A program made the position numbers and the translations under genes. A model generated the notes under the pieces. It was not told the origin of the DNA and ran no database searches. It saw nothing but the letters and a program-made list of their open reading frames with translations. 64,000 nt of DNA from Nitrosomonas marina (GTDB taxonomy: Bacteria > Pseudomonadota > Gammaproteobacteria > Burkholderiales > Nitrosomonadaceae): positions 1 through 64,000 of the forward strand of contig NZ_FOIA01000014.1 in NCBI RefSeq assembly GCF_900111605.1, read 5' to 3'. How positions within the stretch are numbered: position 1 is the stretch's first letter; each line of letters begins with the position of its first letter. Shown here one piece after another: positions 19,401 through 29,905 of the stretch.

Positions 19401-19701
19401 TTCTCTGATCAAGTGTCAGGTTACTTTCATTCATCAACCGCAACGTTGCTTTACTACGCTTGCGGGTGCGTAATTGATCTCCGGCACAGAGTTCGGCCCC
19501 TTTCTCAACCGGTTGCCAGGCCGTCTCCCGCATTCGGCGCAGCTCAACCACGCCTTGTGCTGTAACAACGCGTGCCGCGGCCTGTACACAGACCTCGGCA
19601 CTATGCGGGATTCGTATAAAAACAAATTGCGTCAGCATTAAAAGCAATGCCACAGGAATAGTTGAAGATCTGGTTATCCTGTATTGCTTATTGCGAGCCA
19701 T
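16414..19701 (-). CDS. FecR-domain / TPR / outer-membrane barrel fusion protein
   Basis: This 1095-residue exported protein has an N-terminal signal/hydrophobic segment (about 13-35). A FecR-type periplasmic domain follows (about 40-190: VTAQGVVELRR, ELCAGDQLRTRKRSKATLRL, FKVHTPFMNAGVEGTEFLVRVD). A run of TPR units fills about 225-600 (e.g. AYALSAIIALTQND, ALIWARMAELQMAENELDLAL). The C-terminal half (about 640-1095) has alternating aromatic strands and ends in RTFFARLTLNY, like the terminal strand of TonB-dependent or other outer-membrane barrels. I see no plug domain or TonB box. It may be an outer-membrane exporter or sensor facing the CHASE2 cyclase; that is inference. Confidence 0.85.
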   Translation of the reverse strand: MARNKQYRITRSSTIPVALLLMLTQFVFIRIPHSAEVCVQAAARVVTAQGVVELRRMRETAWQPVEKGAELCAGDQLRTRKRSKATLRLMNESNLTLDQRTTITFPAANNNKSASLMDLINGAIHIMTRTPKPFKVHTPFMNAGVEGTEFLVRVDEHRTRIVVFEGRVSATNMYGEVLLKGHEQVIAYDNQPPRKDIILNPIDAVQWALHYPTIIEYWLDSDDNQDFAAQIAESTRMLALGSVAEAKAIIDQIRVSDPANSNAYALSAIIALTQNDKSLALELANNAVSLAEDSATARLALSYVQQAYFDIEAALVSVRRALELDPQNALIWARMAELQMAENELDLALDTATEAVRLNPAIARTQSVLGFAYLSKINTKKAKCFFFRAIHLDQTDPVPRLGLGLALIREGELETGRIELEIAASLDPGSSLVRSYLGKAYFEEKRYATAETQFELAKERDPNDPTPWFYDAIQKQTQNQPIEALHAIQKSIELNDNRAIYRSRLLLDQDEAARGSSLSRIYDNLGFEKRAIMQTAQSLSLDPSNHSAHRFLSDIYVNIPRHEIARVSELLQAQLLQPINTNPVQPHLAIADLNIITNTGPAAIGFNEFTPLMERNRPQFVASTIAGSKSTFGDEIVYSQLYDKTSISLGQFHYQSDGFRPNNNQNHDVLNAFIQHAFTPKLNVQAEIRTRNTKHGDLLLDFDAYEFRKNYLRNIQEDIARMGARYEISPDQSLIVSGKYIDRFEKVNMDTLKNEGFQFETQHQLRHEYFNTVAGGSMYRFSWIDKTDNKRRDLPFRHMDRENVYAYTNINYLRDVNLTLGLSYDTFTSTLSGKRTNKTNPKVGVQWNLFDNLRLRAAWFKTTKSHLIAQQTLEPTQVAGFNQFFDDFNGTRSERMGVGLDYYLGHTLYSGLEASKRRLRVPKINFENDEVSQKQNENMYRAYLYWTPHKYWAIKGEFQYEQFSRKTDDTIFLDREPVRIHRLIAPVSVKYFHPSGLFSGITGTFVRQDLTRKQDIISMQKRSPASTNSGIDSFFLMDAFIGFRLPKRIGILSLEARNLLDQHFYYRNINFEQAEAISPRFIPERTFFARLTLNY

Positions 19702-20090
19702 AAACAGATTCTGCCTGTACTGTATTTGCCAATGCGATTCTGATTACAATTATATTCAAAACATAGCCAAGTCTGTTTATTAATATAAAACAACTACCAG
19801 CTAAAGTTGGCAGATTAATGACAATGACTAAAGCAGGATATAAATCTCAAGGCCCGTGTAGCTTGCAGCGCTGAATAGCATCACCTCTTGGCTCAAAATA
19901 ATGCACCAAATAGTTTTGCAGCATCCTTCTGTCACTCCCCTGATGTTGCACAAACGTAAAAATATCCTCATCCACAAAATACTCCCCTGTAGCGCTTTCT
20001 TAGTCAGGAAAACTATCAGCGACTTCGCAGATGCTTTTTATCTCATATCCCTTATTATTTCGCTTGACGCTGTGCTCGGCTGGTGTGCGT
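19702..20090. other. Intergenic region without recognisable gene
   Basis: 389 bp upstream of the FecR-TPR-barrel gene and downstream of the XRE gene. It must hold the promoter of the former, but I see no confident element. Short open frames here lack ribosome sites and resemblance to any family. Confidence 0.5.
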
Positions 20091-20393
20091 TCAATATGTT
20101 TGTGGCTCGAATTTGATTCTAACCGAATAACCCAGAACGCGTGCGTAATCCTCGACAGTCGCCAATCTCGGTGAAATACTTGAATTCAGGCTTTCCAGCC
20201 GGGAGATATTGCTTTTTTTAGTGCCCAGCAGATCTGCCATCTGTTCCTGGGTTACGCCCGAACTTTTACGCAAGGCGATCATCTGACGCTTCATGCAGAA
20301 AGAGGTAGGCAGTGCATCATGCCCGGCTTTGACCACAGTGTCTTCCAACCCCGTTTGCTTGAACTTTTCAAATGTTGGCCGTTTATACGCCAT
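20091..20393 (-). CDS. XRE-family regulator (HigA-like antitoxin)
   Basis: This 100-residue protein has a helix-turn-helix at about residues 38-92: MIALRKSSGVTQEQMADLLGTKKSNISRLES, followed by PRLATVEDYARVLGYSVRIKFEP. That arrangement is common in HigA/RelB-type antitoxins encoded next to a RelE/HigB toxin. No intact toxin gene is present on either side, so it may be an orphan or a stand-alone regulator. A GAGGTG-like ribosome site lies before the ATG. Confidence 0.8.
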   Translation of the reverse strand: MAYKRPTFEKFKQTGLEDTVVKAGHDALPTSFCMKRQMIALRKSSGVTQEQMADLLGTKKSNISRLESLNSSISPRLATVEDYARVLGYSVRIKFEPQTY

Positions 20394-20893
20394 CCCTTTA
20401 CACCTCTTTCAGTATTTTTGCGCCGCCTTCATCCGACGCTTGTAAATATTGTTCTCCTTTTTATTCACGTTCATGAGAAAACGATTTCTTTTGTGACGGT
20501 GCAAATACCGACCGGGAAATGTAATCGCATTCTTTGGCCTAAATTCAAACAATCCAAGACCCAGCGATGCAATGTCAGCCCCCAATCAAAACCGGAAACC
20601 GAATTCCTAAATCAATTCCGCAGTACAGTGAAAATCGGCGAGAATTCTCGACAGCAGCGCCAGAATATTCACCCGATCTTCTCATTAAAAAATCAGATCG
20701 CCTCTATTTCAATCGAAGTTATCGAATATGATAACAACTGTCAAGCTCGTTAATGCCTAACAGATAGAAATAAACAAAAGAAAAAATTTCCAAGAAAAGA
20801 AACGGATACCGCTGCTTCTTGCTCCTATTGTGCGCAAGCGTCATTGCCGTCAATTTACAAAATTCGTGAAATGGCATGTTATATAGAAACAAA
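20394..20893. other. Intergenic region with possible gene debris upstream of the XRE gene
   Basis: No convincing gene is seen. On the minus strand a 58-codon frame (20585 to 20409, TTG start) carries a basic C-terminus with FEFRPKNAITFPGRYLHRH. A neighbouring frame ends in KILKEV next to the XRE start, a style of ending seen in small RelE-like toxins. This could be decayed toxin sequence, but the evidence is weak. Confidence 0.3.
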
Positions 20894-20924
20894 AAAGAGT
20901 GGGCGTTAATGCTGCCAACTCTTT
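20894..20924 (-). terminator. Rho-independent terminator after tRNA-Met
   Basis: Read on the minus strand, AAAGAGTTGG and CCCACTCTTT form a 10-bp stem with one mismatch, followed by a T run (TTTTTT including the stem foot). It would end the rpoD/tRNA-Met transcript. Confidence 0.75.
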
Positions 20925-20929
20925 GATTT

Positions 20930-21006
<77 letters not shown>

Positions 21007-21022
21007 GAATCACGTTATTTTA

Positions 21023-23227
21023 TCAGCTACTTGTATCCAGAAAACTACGTAATCTCTCAGAACGCGCAGGATGACGCAATTTACGCAAAGCTTTGGCTTC
21101 AATTTGACGTATCCGTTCACGCGTTACATCAAATTGTTTACCTACCTCTTCGAGCGTATGATCAGTATTCATTTCAATACCGAAACGCATTCGTAACACT
21201 TTGGCCTCGCGCGGTGTTAAGGAATCAAGTATATCCTTAGTTACCCCTCTCAGGCTAGCATAAACTGCTGCATCGGATGGGGCCATTGTAGCCGCATCTT
21301 CGATGAAGTCACCGAGATGGGAATCTTCGTCATCCCCAATTGGCGTTTCCATGGAAATGGGTTCCTTGGAAATTTTCAGTATCTTGCGGATTTTTTCTTC
21401 CGGCATTTCCATTTTTTCAGCAAGAACTGCAGGTTCGGGCTCTTGCCCTGTTTCTTGCAGTATCTGTCGAGAAATACGATTCATTTTGTTAATGGTTTCT
21501 ATCATATGAACCGGAATCCGGATAGTCCGCGCCTGGTCCGCAATGGAACGTGTAATAGCCTGGCGTATCCACCAGGTAGCATAGGTAGAAAATTTATAAC
21601 CGCGGCGATATTCAAATTTATCGACCGCCTTCATCAGACCGATATTGCCTTCCTGGATCAAATCGAGAAATTGCAAACCACGGTTGGTGTACTTCTTGGC
21701 GATAGAAATAACCAAGCGTAGATTAGCTTCTGTCATCTCCCGTTTAGCACGACGCGCCTTGGCTTCCCCGGTTGACATTTTCCTGTTGATTTCTCTAAGA
21801 TCTTTTATTGAAATCCCTATCGTTTCTTTAAGCGACAGCAATTTTTGCTGCTGTTCAATAATTTCCGGCTTGTAATGCCCCAAAGCCTGGCTATATGATT
21901 TGGCGGCACTGATTTCCTTGTCAATCCAGTCAAAGTTTGTTTCATTACCAGGAAACGTTTTAATGAAATGACTACGTGGCATTTTCGACCTGGATACACA
22001 AAGTTCCATTATCTTACGTTCGTAACTGCGCACATCCCGCACCAAGCTGCGCTGTGTATCACACAGTTTCTCAACCAATTTTGCTGAAAAACGGATGCAC
22101 ATCAACTCATTGGAAATTTTCTCCTGCAAATCCCGGTATTTTCGGCTTGTAGGGCCTTCTTCTTTGAGAACTGTTTGCATATCCGTATAAAGTTCACGAA
22201 CTATCCCAAAATGCTCTAAAGCCCCGGCTCTTAGTTTCATCAAGTCAGCACTGTCGATTGTGCTGCCATCCTCGGATTCATCATCTGAGTCGTCATCATC
22301 GATGTCGTCGGAATCCAGATCGGAACCCAATGACTCGCCCACCATTTCCTCGTTAACAATCTCAGAATCATCGGCGTCAACCAGTCCATCAACCACTTCA
22401 TCAACGCGCAACCTGTCATTTTCAACCTCTGACGCGAGTTTGATAATCTCCGCAATAATTGGCGGGCAAGCAGAGATGGCTTGAATCATGTGTCGCAATC
22501 CACCTTCGATTCGTTTGGCGATCTCAATTTCGCTTTCTCGGGTCAGCAATCCGACCGAACCCATTTCCCGCATATACATGCGTACCGGATCGGTTGTTCG
22601 TCCAAATTCCGAATCTACAGAAGACAGCGCAGCTTCAGCCTCTTCCGCAACGTCTTCATCAGCTACAGTAGTTGCCGCATCTGACATTAACAATGTTTCA
22701 GCGTCAGGTGCTTCATCATGAACAGAAATGCCCATATCGTTAATCATGCTGATAATGCCTTCTATCTGTTCGGCATCCAGCATATCATCGGGCAAATGAT
22801 CATTAATTTCTGCATATGTCAGATACCCGCGTTCTTTACCCAGCACAATCAATCTTTTCAAGCGCATGCGCCGCGCTTCTATGTCTTGCGCCTGCAAATT
22901 ATTTTCAGGTGACACAGCTGCAGATTCGAGACTGTTAAGCTGCTCTGTTATTGCGGCAGCTTTAGATTTCTTACTGACTCTTGTTTTTGTTTTTTTCAGG
23001 GTCTTGGACATTATGTCTTGTGTAACGGTCTTGGATTCTATATTTTCTACTGAATTACTGGCTTTTTTTCTCGCTTTTTTCGCTGCTGATGATTGAGCTT
23101 TCTCTGTAGAATCTTGGGCTTGATCATCAACCAAAACGTTTTCTCCTTCATCAGCTTCAACAACAGAATTTTTTGTCGCTGTTCCACTCGTTTTATCCGG
23201 TTTTGTCTTTGACATATACATTACCAA
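21023..23227 (-). CDS. rpoD: RNA polymerase primary sigma factor (sigma-70)
   Basis: This 734-residue protein has all the sigma-70 regions. Region 1.2 reads [30 protein letters not shown], and region 2 contains [42 protein letters not shown] and [13 protein letters not shown]. Region 3 follows, and region 4 carries the -35-binding helix ([30 protein letters not shown]). An acidic insert ([16 protein letters not shown]) and a Lys/Ala-rich N-terminus are usual in betaproteobacteria. Met5 is an alternative start. It lies downstream of dnaG in the classical macromolecular-synthesis cluster. Confidence 0.98.
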   Translation of the reverse strand: MVMYMSKTKPDKTSGTATKNSVVEADEGENVLVDDQAQDSTEKAQSSAAKKARKKASNSVENIESKTVTQDIMSKTLKKTKTRVSKKSKAAAITEQLNSLESAAVSPENNLQAQDIEARRMRLKRLIVLGKERGYLTYAEINDHLPDDMLDAEQIEGIISMINDMGISVHDEAPDAETLLMSDAATTVADEDVAEEAEAALSSVDSEFGRTTDPVRMYMREMGSVGLLTRESEIEIAKRIEGGLRHMIQAISACPPIIAEIIKLASEVENDRLRVDEVVDGLVDADDSEIVNEEMVGESLGSDLDSDDIDDDDSDDESEDGSTIDSADLMKLRAGALEHFGIVRELYTDMQTVLKEEGPTSRKYRDLQEKISNELMCIRFSAKLVEKLCDTQRSLVRDVRSYERKIMELCVSRSKMPRSHFIKTFPGNETNFDWIDKEISAAKSYSQALGHYKPEIIEQQQKLLSLKETIGISIKDLREINRKMSTGEAKARRAKREMTEANLRLVISIAKKYTNRGLQFLDLIQEGNIGLMKAVDKFEYRRGYKFSTYATWWIRQAITRSIADQARTIRIPVHMIETINKMNRISRQILQETGQEPEPAVLAEKMEMPEEKIRKILKISKEPISMETPIGDDEDSHLGDFIEDAATMAPSDAAVYASLRGVTKDILDSLTPREAKVLRMRFGIEMNTDHTLEEVGKQFDVTRERIRQIEAKALRKLRHPARSERLRSFLDTSS

Positions 23228-23407
23228 AATTGGATGAATTAATTAAAAGTATAAAAGCCGAAAGCGTCGGATTATATCAAATTTCTCACTTACGGGCATT
23301 TTGACGATACATCTATGCCACTAATCTTTCGGTATTTTGTATACCGCTTATGCCTAGAATACAAATCACCATCAATGCAATAGCATATCAATCATATCAT
23401 GTAATCT

Positions 23408-25186
23408 TTAGTGTGCAGTCAGGCGCTGGAGTTCGCGCTTTTCTTCATCAGTTAGCAATCCTAAAGGTTTGTTATGTAATTCTTTCATGCGATTTTTTCG
23501 TTGTATTTCCCGCAGTTTTTGGATTACCCCGTTAAGTTCTGCTTCAAGATCCATTCCGTCGTCCCAATCCAGTATCTCGCTCTCGATTTTTTCTAAAAAT
23601 ACACGATAGGGATTATCCGTTAAATATGAAAGTATCGACATTGCCGAGGGGCTGTCTACAATATCGGGGCGATTGGTTAAAAAATCAACCAGATATTTTA
23701 AAGCGCCCAGCTCCTCATTATTTTCATTAGCCAACACCAGTGATTCTTTTTGCAGATTATGGAAAAATCCAGGATTATACAATAACAATAACATCAACCG
23801 GCGATAGGGGGAAGCAGGCTGTTTTCGCGGAGTGTTCCTCGACACACGAGCAGAGGGAATTTGCTTTATCTGTAGCAGCGACGCCAGCTCATTCTGATCC
23901 AGACCACTCAATTCCGATAATCGCTTTAACAACAACAGCACCAACGCCGGTGCTTTGATTCGCTGCAACAGCGGCTTTGCTTCATGAATTAATCTTGCCC
24001 GGTTTTCATTTGCTTGCAAATTTTGCCCGCGTAGCAATGTCTGCAGCAAAAATTCAGACAATGGCGTTGCTTGCGCAACATGGTGTTCAAAAATTTCTTT
24101 TCCGTTCTGTCTTACAAAACTGTCTGGATCCTGGCCATCAGGCAGAAATAAAAATTGTATGGTTTTACCATCGGTTAACAGATCAAGGCTATTTTCAAGC
24201 GCGCGCCAGGCAGCTTTTTTACCGGCACCGTCTCCATCAAAACAAAAAACAATGTTATCGGACTGGCGCAACAGTTTCTGAATATGAACGCTTGTAGTCG
24301 AAGTACCCAATGTCGCGACAGCATTTTTAATATCATACTGTGACAATGCGACAACATCCATGTATCCTTCAACAACAATGACATAACCCGCCTCGCGAAT
24401 TGCTTTGCGTGCCGAGAACAGGTTATATATCTCCTGCCCTTTTACGAACAGATTTGTCTCAGGCGAATTAAGATACTTCGGCTCCCCCTGTCCGATAGCG
24501 CGCCCACCAAAAGCAACAACTTGGCCTTTCTGATTAAGGATTGGAAACATTATTCGGTCTCTAAAACGATCATACCGATTTCCATCTTGACCCGAAATTA
24601 CCAACCCTGCTTTTATCAGCTTCTTTTTTGTGTTCTCAGATCTGTAATCGGTAAACAAGAGCGACAGGCCATGCCAGTCATCGGGCGCATAACCCAATCC
24701 AAATCGCGCGGCTGTTTTTCCGCTAACTCCACGGTTTTTGAGATATTCGACAGCCTTTTCTGACTGCTTCAGTTGTTCCCGGTAAAACTGGGTCACCGAA
24801 CGCATAGTCTGAAGCATATCTTGCAGGTCAGATTGTTCGGCAGTATCGAGCTGCTCATTAGAGGGAGCACTTAACTGATCAGCCCGTCTTTCCTGCTGAA
24901 CAGGCACCTGCATACCAACGGAGAAAGCCAGTTCACGAACAGCTTCAACGAAGCTGATTCCACGATATTCAATCAGAAAACTTATGGCGTTACCATGAGC
25001 ACCGCAACCAAAACAATGGTAAAATTGTTTGACCGGACTGACTGTGAATGACGGTGTTTTTTCACTGTGAAAGGGGCAGCAGGCGACGTAATTTGCGCCG
25101 GCTTTTTTGAGTGAGATATGGCGGTCGATTGCATCTATGATATTGACGCGGTTTAGTAAATCATGGATAAATGTCTGCGGTATCAT
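23408..25186 (-). CDS. dnaG: DNA primase
   Basis: This 592-residue primase has an N-terminal CHC2 zinc finger (CPFHSEKTPSFTVSPVKQ then CFGCGAHG) and an RNA-polymerase core with the Toprim motifs VVEGYMDVVAL and FCFDGDGAGKKAAWRAL. The C-terminal helicase-binding domain ends in DEEKRELQRLTAH. It synthesises RNA primers for lagging-strand replication. It follows yqeY by 90 bp and precedes rpoD by 180 bp. Confidence 0.98.
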   Translation of the reverse strand: MIPQTFIHDLLNRVNIIDAIDRHISLKKAGANYVACCPFHSEKTPSFTVSPVKQFYHCFGCGAHGNAISFLIEYRGISFVEAVRELAFSVGMQVPVQQERRADQLSAPSNEQLDTAEQSDLQDMLQTMRSVTQFYREQLKQSEKAVEYLKNRGVSGKTAARFGLGYAPDDWHGLSLLFTDYRSENTKKKLIKAGLVISGQDGNRYDRFRDRIMFPILNQKGQVVAFGGRAIGQGEPKYLNSPETNLFVKGQEIYNLFSARKAIREAGYVIVVEGYMDVVALSQYDIKNAVATLGTSTTSVHIQKLLRQSDNIVFCFDGDGAGKKAAWRALENSLDLLTDGKTIQFLFLPDGQDPDSFVRQNGKEIFEHHVAQATPLSEFLLQTLLRGQNLQANENRARLIHEAKPLLQRIKAPALVLLLLKRLSELSGLDQNELASLLQIKQIPSARVSRNTPRKQPASPYRRLMLLLLYNPGFFHNLQKESLVLANENNEELGALKYLVDFLTNRPDIVDSPSAMSILSYLTDNPYRVFLEKIESEILDWDDGMDLEAELNGVIQKLREIQRKNRMKELHNKPLGLLTDEEKRELQRLTAH

Positions 25187-25276
25187 CTCTTTATCTATCG
25201 GTCAAGGTCGTCCGGTAAAAACGAGAAAAGCAAACTGACAGATTTACTATAATACAAGGATAAATACCTAGCTATC

Positions 25277-25723
25277 CTAGCCGGATATTTTTGCTTTCAC
25301 AATTGCCGATACTTTTCCCATATCGGCACGGCCTGCAACATTGGATTTCAGTATTGCCATGACTTTTCCCATATCCTGCATGCCTTTTGCATCAACTGCT
25401 GATATAGCCTCAGCAACCAGCGCTTCTATTTCTTCATCCGCCAATCCCTTGGGCATATATACGCTGAGTATGTTTACTTCTTCTTTTTCCGCAGCAGCCA
25501 GATCGCGGCGCTCGGCAGCTTCATATTGATCAATGGAATCCCGGCGCTGTTTTAACATTTTCTCAATCACAGCTATGATCGCCGCATCATCCAGTTCCTG
25601 GCGATCATCGACTTCCTTTTGCTTGATAGCCGCCTGTAAAAGTCGAATAGTATCACGCTGCCGTGTATCGCCTGTCCGCATTGCTGCTTTCATATCATCG
25701 GTAATTTTCTGTTTAAGACTCAT
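25277..25723 (-). CDS. yqeY: GatB/YqeY-domain protein
   Basis: This 148-residue protein matches the YqeY family: SLKQKITDDMKAAMRTGDTRQRDTIRLLQAAIKQKEVD, KMLKQRRDSIDQYEAAERRDL, and GKVMAILKSNVAGRADMGKVSAIVKAKI. The fold equals the C-terminal tRNA-binding domain of GatB; the free-standing protein has no firm function. It is often placed between rpsU and dnaG, as here. Confidence 0.93.
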   Translation of the reverse strand: MSLKQKITDDMKAAMRTGDTRQRDTIRLLQAAIKQKEVDDRQELDDAAIIAVIEKMLKQRRDSIDQYEAAERRDLAAAEKEEVNILSVYMPKGLADEEIEALVAEAISAVDAKGMQDMGKVMAILKSNVAGRADMGKVSAIVKAKISG

Positions 25724-25872
25724 GTTCCATGCTGTTTGCAGTATATATTAAGCGTAAATTCAAATTAGATATATTGACAAAGTCCCATAAGAATTCTGAA
25801 TAATAAACCTTGATCAACTATAAAGCTTTTATTTTAAGCTACAGCAGACTAAAGCGACTAAACTACAAAACT

Positions 25873-26085
25873 TTAATAAAGCTTAGGCGGCAAAAGCTGG
25901 CTACGAAGTCGTTTATAATTACGTTTGACAGCAGCTGCTAATTTACGCTTGCGTTCCGCTGTTGGTTTTTCATAGAATTCACGAGCACGTAATTCAGTCA
26001 ACAAACCGGTTTTTTCAATTGTTCGCTTGAAACGACGCATTGCTACTTCAAAAGGCTCGTTTTCTTTGACTTTGATGGTTGTCAT
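25873..26085 (-). CDS. rpsU: Ribosomal protein S21
   Basis: This 70-residue, very basic protein starts [26 protein letters not shown] and continues [23 protein letters not shown], which is diagnostic of bS21. It acts at the 30S platform next to the anti-Shine-Dalgarno sequence. It heads the rpsU-yqeY-dnaG-rpoD cluster and is divergent from tsaD across 107 bp. Confidence 0.98.
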   Translation of the reverse strand: MTTIKVKENEPFEVAMRRFKRTIEKTGLLTELRAREFYEKPTAERKRKLAAAVKRNYKRLRSQLLPPKLY

Positions 26086-26192
26086 AAATCTTCAGTTTTC
26101 TCCTATCTTTTGTTAATAACTATCAATATATCCACCCGGACACACCAAAAAGCCTTATATACTATCACAATCCAACAAAAAAAACATTTCTC

Positions 26193-27230
26193 ATGATTAT
26201 CCTGGGCATAGAAACATCATGCGACGAAACCGGTGTCGCACTATACGACACAGATCGCGGTCTTTTAAATCACACATTATTTTCACAAATCAGCATGCAC
26301 AGTGAATATGGCGGCGTCGTGCCGGAACTTGCCTCCCGGGATCACATAAGGCGCATACTGCCGCTTATTAGACAGGTACTGAACAAAGCACAACGAGAAC
26401 TCGACGACATTAATGCAATTGCCTACACGAAAGGACCGGGATTGGCTGGCGCCCTATTGGTGGGCGCCAGCGTGGCGGCAGCACTGGGTTATGCGTTAAA
26501 TATTCCTGTTCTAGGCATTCATCATCTTGAAGGGCATCTGCTCTCACCACTGCTGTCAACACCCGCACCACAATTTCCTTTTATTGCACTGCTGGTTTCT
26601 GGCGGCCACACACAACTCATGCAGGTCAATGGCGTGGGACAATACCGATTGTTAGGCGAAACCGTAGATGATGCCGCCGGAGAAGCTTTCGATAAAACAG
26701 CAAAGCTGTTGGGGCTTGGCTATCCCGGTGGCGCAGCCTTATCCGAACTTGCCGGGCAAGGTCGATCCGGCAAATTTAAATTACCCAGGCCCATGCTCAA
26801 TAGCGGTGATCTTAATTTCAGTTTCAGCGGCCTCAAAACCGCTGTACTGACTTTGATTAACAAACAAAGTATGGATCAGCAGGTCCGGGCCGATATTGCA
26901 TTGGCTTTTCAGGAAGCTGTCGTTACCGTTCTTACCGAAAAAGCGCTTGCCGCGCTATCGCTTACCAAATCAAATCGGCTGGTTGTTGCTGGCGGCGTCG
27001 GAGCCAATTATCACTTGCGCAAACACCTTACGCAAAAAGCCGCACAGACTGGCGCAACGGTCTTTTATCCTCAGTTGGAATTCTGCACTGATAATGGCGC
27101 CATGATCGCATTGGCCGGTGCGATGCGTATGCAGGCAAATGACACAACCCCAAATGATTCAACAGGCAGTTTCACGGTACGCGCACGCTGGAGTCTATCT
27201 CAGTCCAAGAACGATACTTTCAACAACTAA
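26193..27230 (+). CDS. tsaD: tRNA threonylcarbamoyladenosine transferase TsaD
   Basis: This 345-residue member of the Kae1/Qri7/YgjD family has the ASKHA fold. [17 protein letters not shown], the metal-binding [12 protein letters not shown], the [11 protein letters not shown] phosphate motif, [18 protein letters not shown] and the C-terminal [12 protein letters not shown] are all present. It transfers the threonylcarbamoyl group to A37 of ANN-decoding tRNAs together with TsaB and TsaE, which are not in this window. It ends 14 bp from the convergent ferredoxin gene. Confidence 0.98.
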   Translation: MIILGIETSCDETGVALYDTDRGLLNHTLFSQISMHSEYGGVVPELASRDHIRRILPLIRQVLNKAQRELDDINAIAYTKGPGLAGALLVGASVAAALGYALNIPVLGIHHLEGHLLSPLLSTPAPQFPFIALLVSGGHTQLMQVNGVGQYRLLGETVDDAAGEAFDKTAKLLGLGYPGGAALSELAGQGRSGKFKLPRPMLNSGDLNFSFSGLKTAVLTLINKQSMDQQVRADIALAFQEAVVTVLTEKALAALSLTKSNRLVVAGGVGANYHLRKHLTQKAAQTGATVFYPQLEFCTDNGAMIALAGAMRMQANDTTPNDSTGSFTVRARWSLSQSKNDTFNN

Positions 27231-27244
27231 ATCAATATGTTAAT

Positions 27245-27990
<746 letters not shown>

Positions 27991-27998
<8 letters not shown>

Positions 27999-28557
27999 AA
28001 TTATTCAACATTCCCGACAGTTCCAGTAACTGATAATTCACCTTGCCTGCTTTTCCTTTACGCCATATATGCCACAGTTCATCGGACATAATGCATTGAT
28101 CACCTTCGAGATATACCATTCCACCCTGTTCTAGTCGTTGCGGCAGCTGTGACAATATACAGGACTGCAATTCCAACCGATAAGGAGGATCAATAAATAC
28201 AAGGTCGAATCGCCGCCTGTCTGCTGCCAGGAAATTCAGTGCATCCATTTGCATCAATTCGACATGATCCGCTTTTAATGCTTTTTTGTTCCTTTGCAGC
28301 GCCTGAAATACGACATTATCCGATTCTACCATCACCACCTTTGTAGCACCACGTGAGGCCGCTTCAAAGCCTAACGCACCACTGCCGGAAAAAAGATCAA
28401 GACAACGTAGCCCGTTTAATTCCTGACCAAGCCAGTTAAACAACGTTTCGCGCACTCTGTCGGGCGTTGGGCGCAAATCGGATCGAACAGGAAAGGCGAT
28501 TACACGGCTACGCCAGCTGCCACCGATGATACGCACCTTACCCTGACCTAACCCCAT
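27991..28557 (-). CDS. rsmD: 16S rRNA (guanine966-N2)-methyltransferase RsmD
   Basis: This 188-residue SAM-dependent methyltransferase carries [30 protein letters not shown], the SAM motif [19 protein letters not shown] and the catalytic FIDPPY. The family methylates G966 in helix 31 of 16S rRNA. It follows the M16 peptidase gene by 15 bp. Confidence 0.95.
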
Positions 28558-28572
28558 AGCATAACTGCATTA

Positions 28573-29877
28573 TTAATCAATAGCCCCAACGATCACAGTC
28601 ACCATATTCTCCGGATGAATACGTCGAGAAAACGCGTCTTTTATTTGATCTGTAGTCACTGCTTCTACCGCTATTAAATAATCATCAAGATACGTCAGTG
28701 GTAGATTATAAAAGCCAATCATTGCAAGATAGCCCAGAATTTTTGAATTGCTGTCCAGCCTCAATGGAAAACCACCAATCAAATTCTGTTTGGCCGCGAT
28801 CAATTCCTGTTCGTTCGGTCCCTCGGTAATAAAATTTTTTAAAACTGATTGCGTCAATGCAAGCGCATCTTCCGATTGCTCTTTTTTCGTTTGCAGACCG
28901 ATTTGGAACGGTCCTTTCTCGCGCAGCGGAGAAAAGAAGCTGTATACACTGTACGCCAATCCTCTTTGCTGCCGTATTTCTTCCATTAAACGCGATACGA
29001 AGCCGCCGCCACCTAAAATGTAGTTACCAACGAGTAGCGGGAAATAATCCGGATCACTTCTGCGCATGCCCGGATAAGCGATCTGAATATGACTTTGCGA
29101 TGCCGGATGGGCAATTCGTTTTATCTTCCCATCCGGGTCCTTAACAGGTGGTATCGGCTTGCTATCAGCCTTATCCGGCAGATGTGCCGTTAATGATTCA
29201 GCAATACGAGTCGCTTCCTGCTTTCTTATATCACCAATAATAGCTATTACAGCATTGGAAGCCGCGTAGTTAGATTGATAGAATCCGGATAAATCCTCCT
29301 GTTGCAATGTAGCTATGGTTTCTACCTCCCCCGCCCCATTTAATCCGTAAGGATGCTCCCCATACAGCATTTCCATGAGCGTGCGACCCGCCATGTAATC
29401 CGGCTTGGTACTCGATTCTTTGATACTTGCAATGATTCTGGTCTTCTCGCGCCGAAGAACATCCTGCGGAAATTCAGGATGTTGAATTACCCGGGAAAAA
29501 ATATCCAACGCCTGTTTTCGCTCGCGCGCATGACTTAATGTTCGTAGCGAGATTCCCGCGCGGTCGGCATCAAAATTTGCGCTCAATTGAGCGCCCACAT
29601 CAGCGAGTGCGTTAGCGATTTCGTCTTCGGACATACCACCGGCACCTAGCTTTAACATCCGTCGCGTCAAATTTGCCAAACCTGATTTCTCAGGCGTGTC
29701 TTTGCTGCTTCCAGCGGCAAATTCAACGCTGATATCAACAATCGGCAAGGCATTGTTTTCAACAAAATATACACGTGCACCAGTAGAAGTCTGCCAGAAC
29801 TGAATTGCAAGCGAAGCCAATACATTTTGCGAGTAAATACTGATCAATAAAACAAAGATATACTTTTTCATACGCAT
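28573..29877 (-). CDS. M16-family peptidase, non-catalytic subunit, periplasmic
   Basis: This 434-residue protein has a signal peptide (residues 1-22, cleaved near VLA) and two M16 domains. At the position of the zinc motif HxxEH the sequence reads GLANLTRRMLKLGAGG, so the catalytic His/Glu residues are missing. This is normal for the second, R/Y-type subunit of bacterial heterodimeric M16 proteases, whose catalytic partner usually sits next to it. Here the upstream neighbour is ppc (28 bp), so the partner is elsewhere or lost. Confidence 0.88.
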   Translation of the reverse strand: MRMKKYIFVLLISIYSQNVLASLAIQFWQTSTGARVYFVENNALPIVDISVEFAAGSSKDTPEKSGLANLTRRMLKLGAGGMSEDEIANALADVGAQLSANFDADRAGISLRTLSHARERKQALDIFSRVIQHPEFPQDVLRREKTRIIASIKESSTKPDYMAGRTLMEMLYGEHPYGLNGAGEVETIATLQQEDLSGFYQSNYAASNAVIAIIGDIRKQEATRIAESLTAHLPDKADSKPIPPVKDPDGKIKRIAHPASQSHIQIAYPGMRRSDPDYFPLLVGNYILGGGGFVSRLMEEIRQQRGLAYSVYSFFSPLREKGPFQIGLQTKKEQSEDALALTQSVLKNFITEGPNEQELIAAKQNLIGGFPLRLDSNSKILGYLAMIGFYNLPLTYLDDYLIAVEAVTTDQIKDAFSRRIHPENMVTVIVGAID

Positions 29878-29905
29878 AGTTAGTTCAGTAGCGTGTTGAC
29901 AAGGA

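Noticed and set aside
19901..20116. 71-codon plus-strand frame between the FecR-barrel and XRE genes
   Set aside because: No ribosome site, no family resemblance, and overlap with the end of the XRE gene.
20319..20753. 144-codon plus-strand frame over the XRE start and upstream region
   Set aside because: No ribosome site, overlaps the XRE gene antisense, and reads as non-protein sequence.
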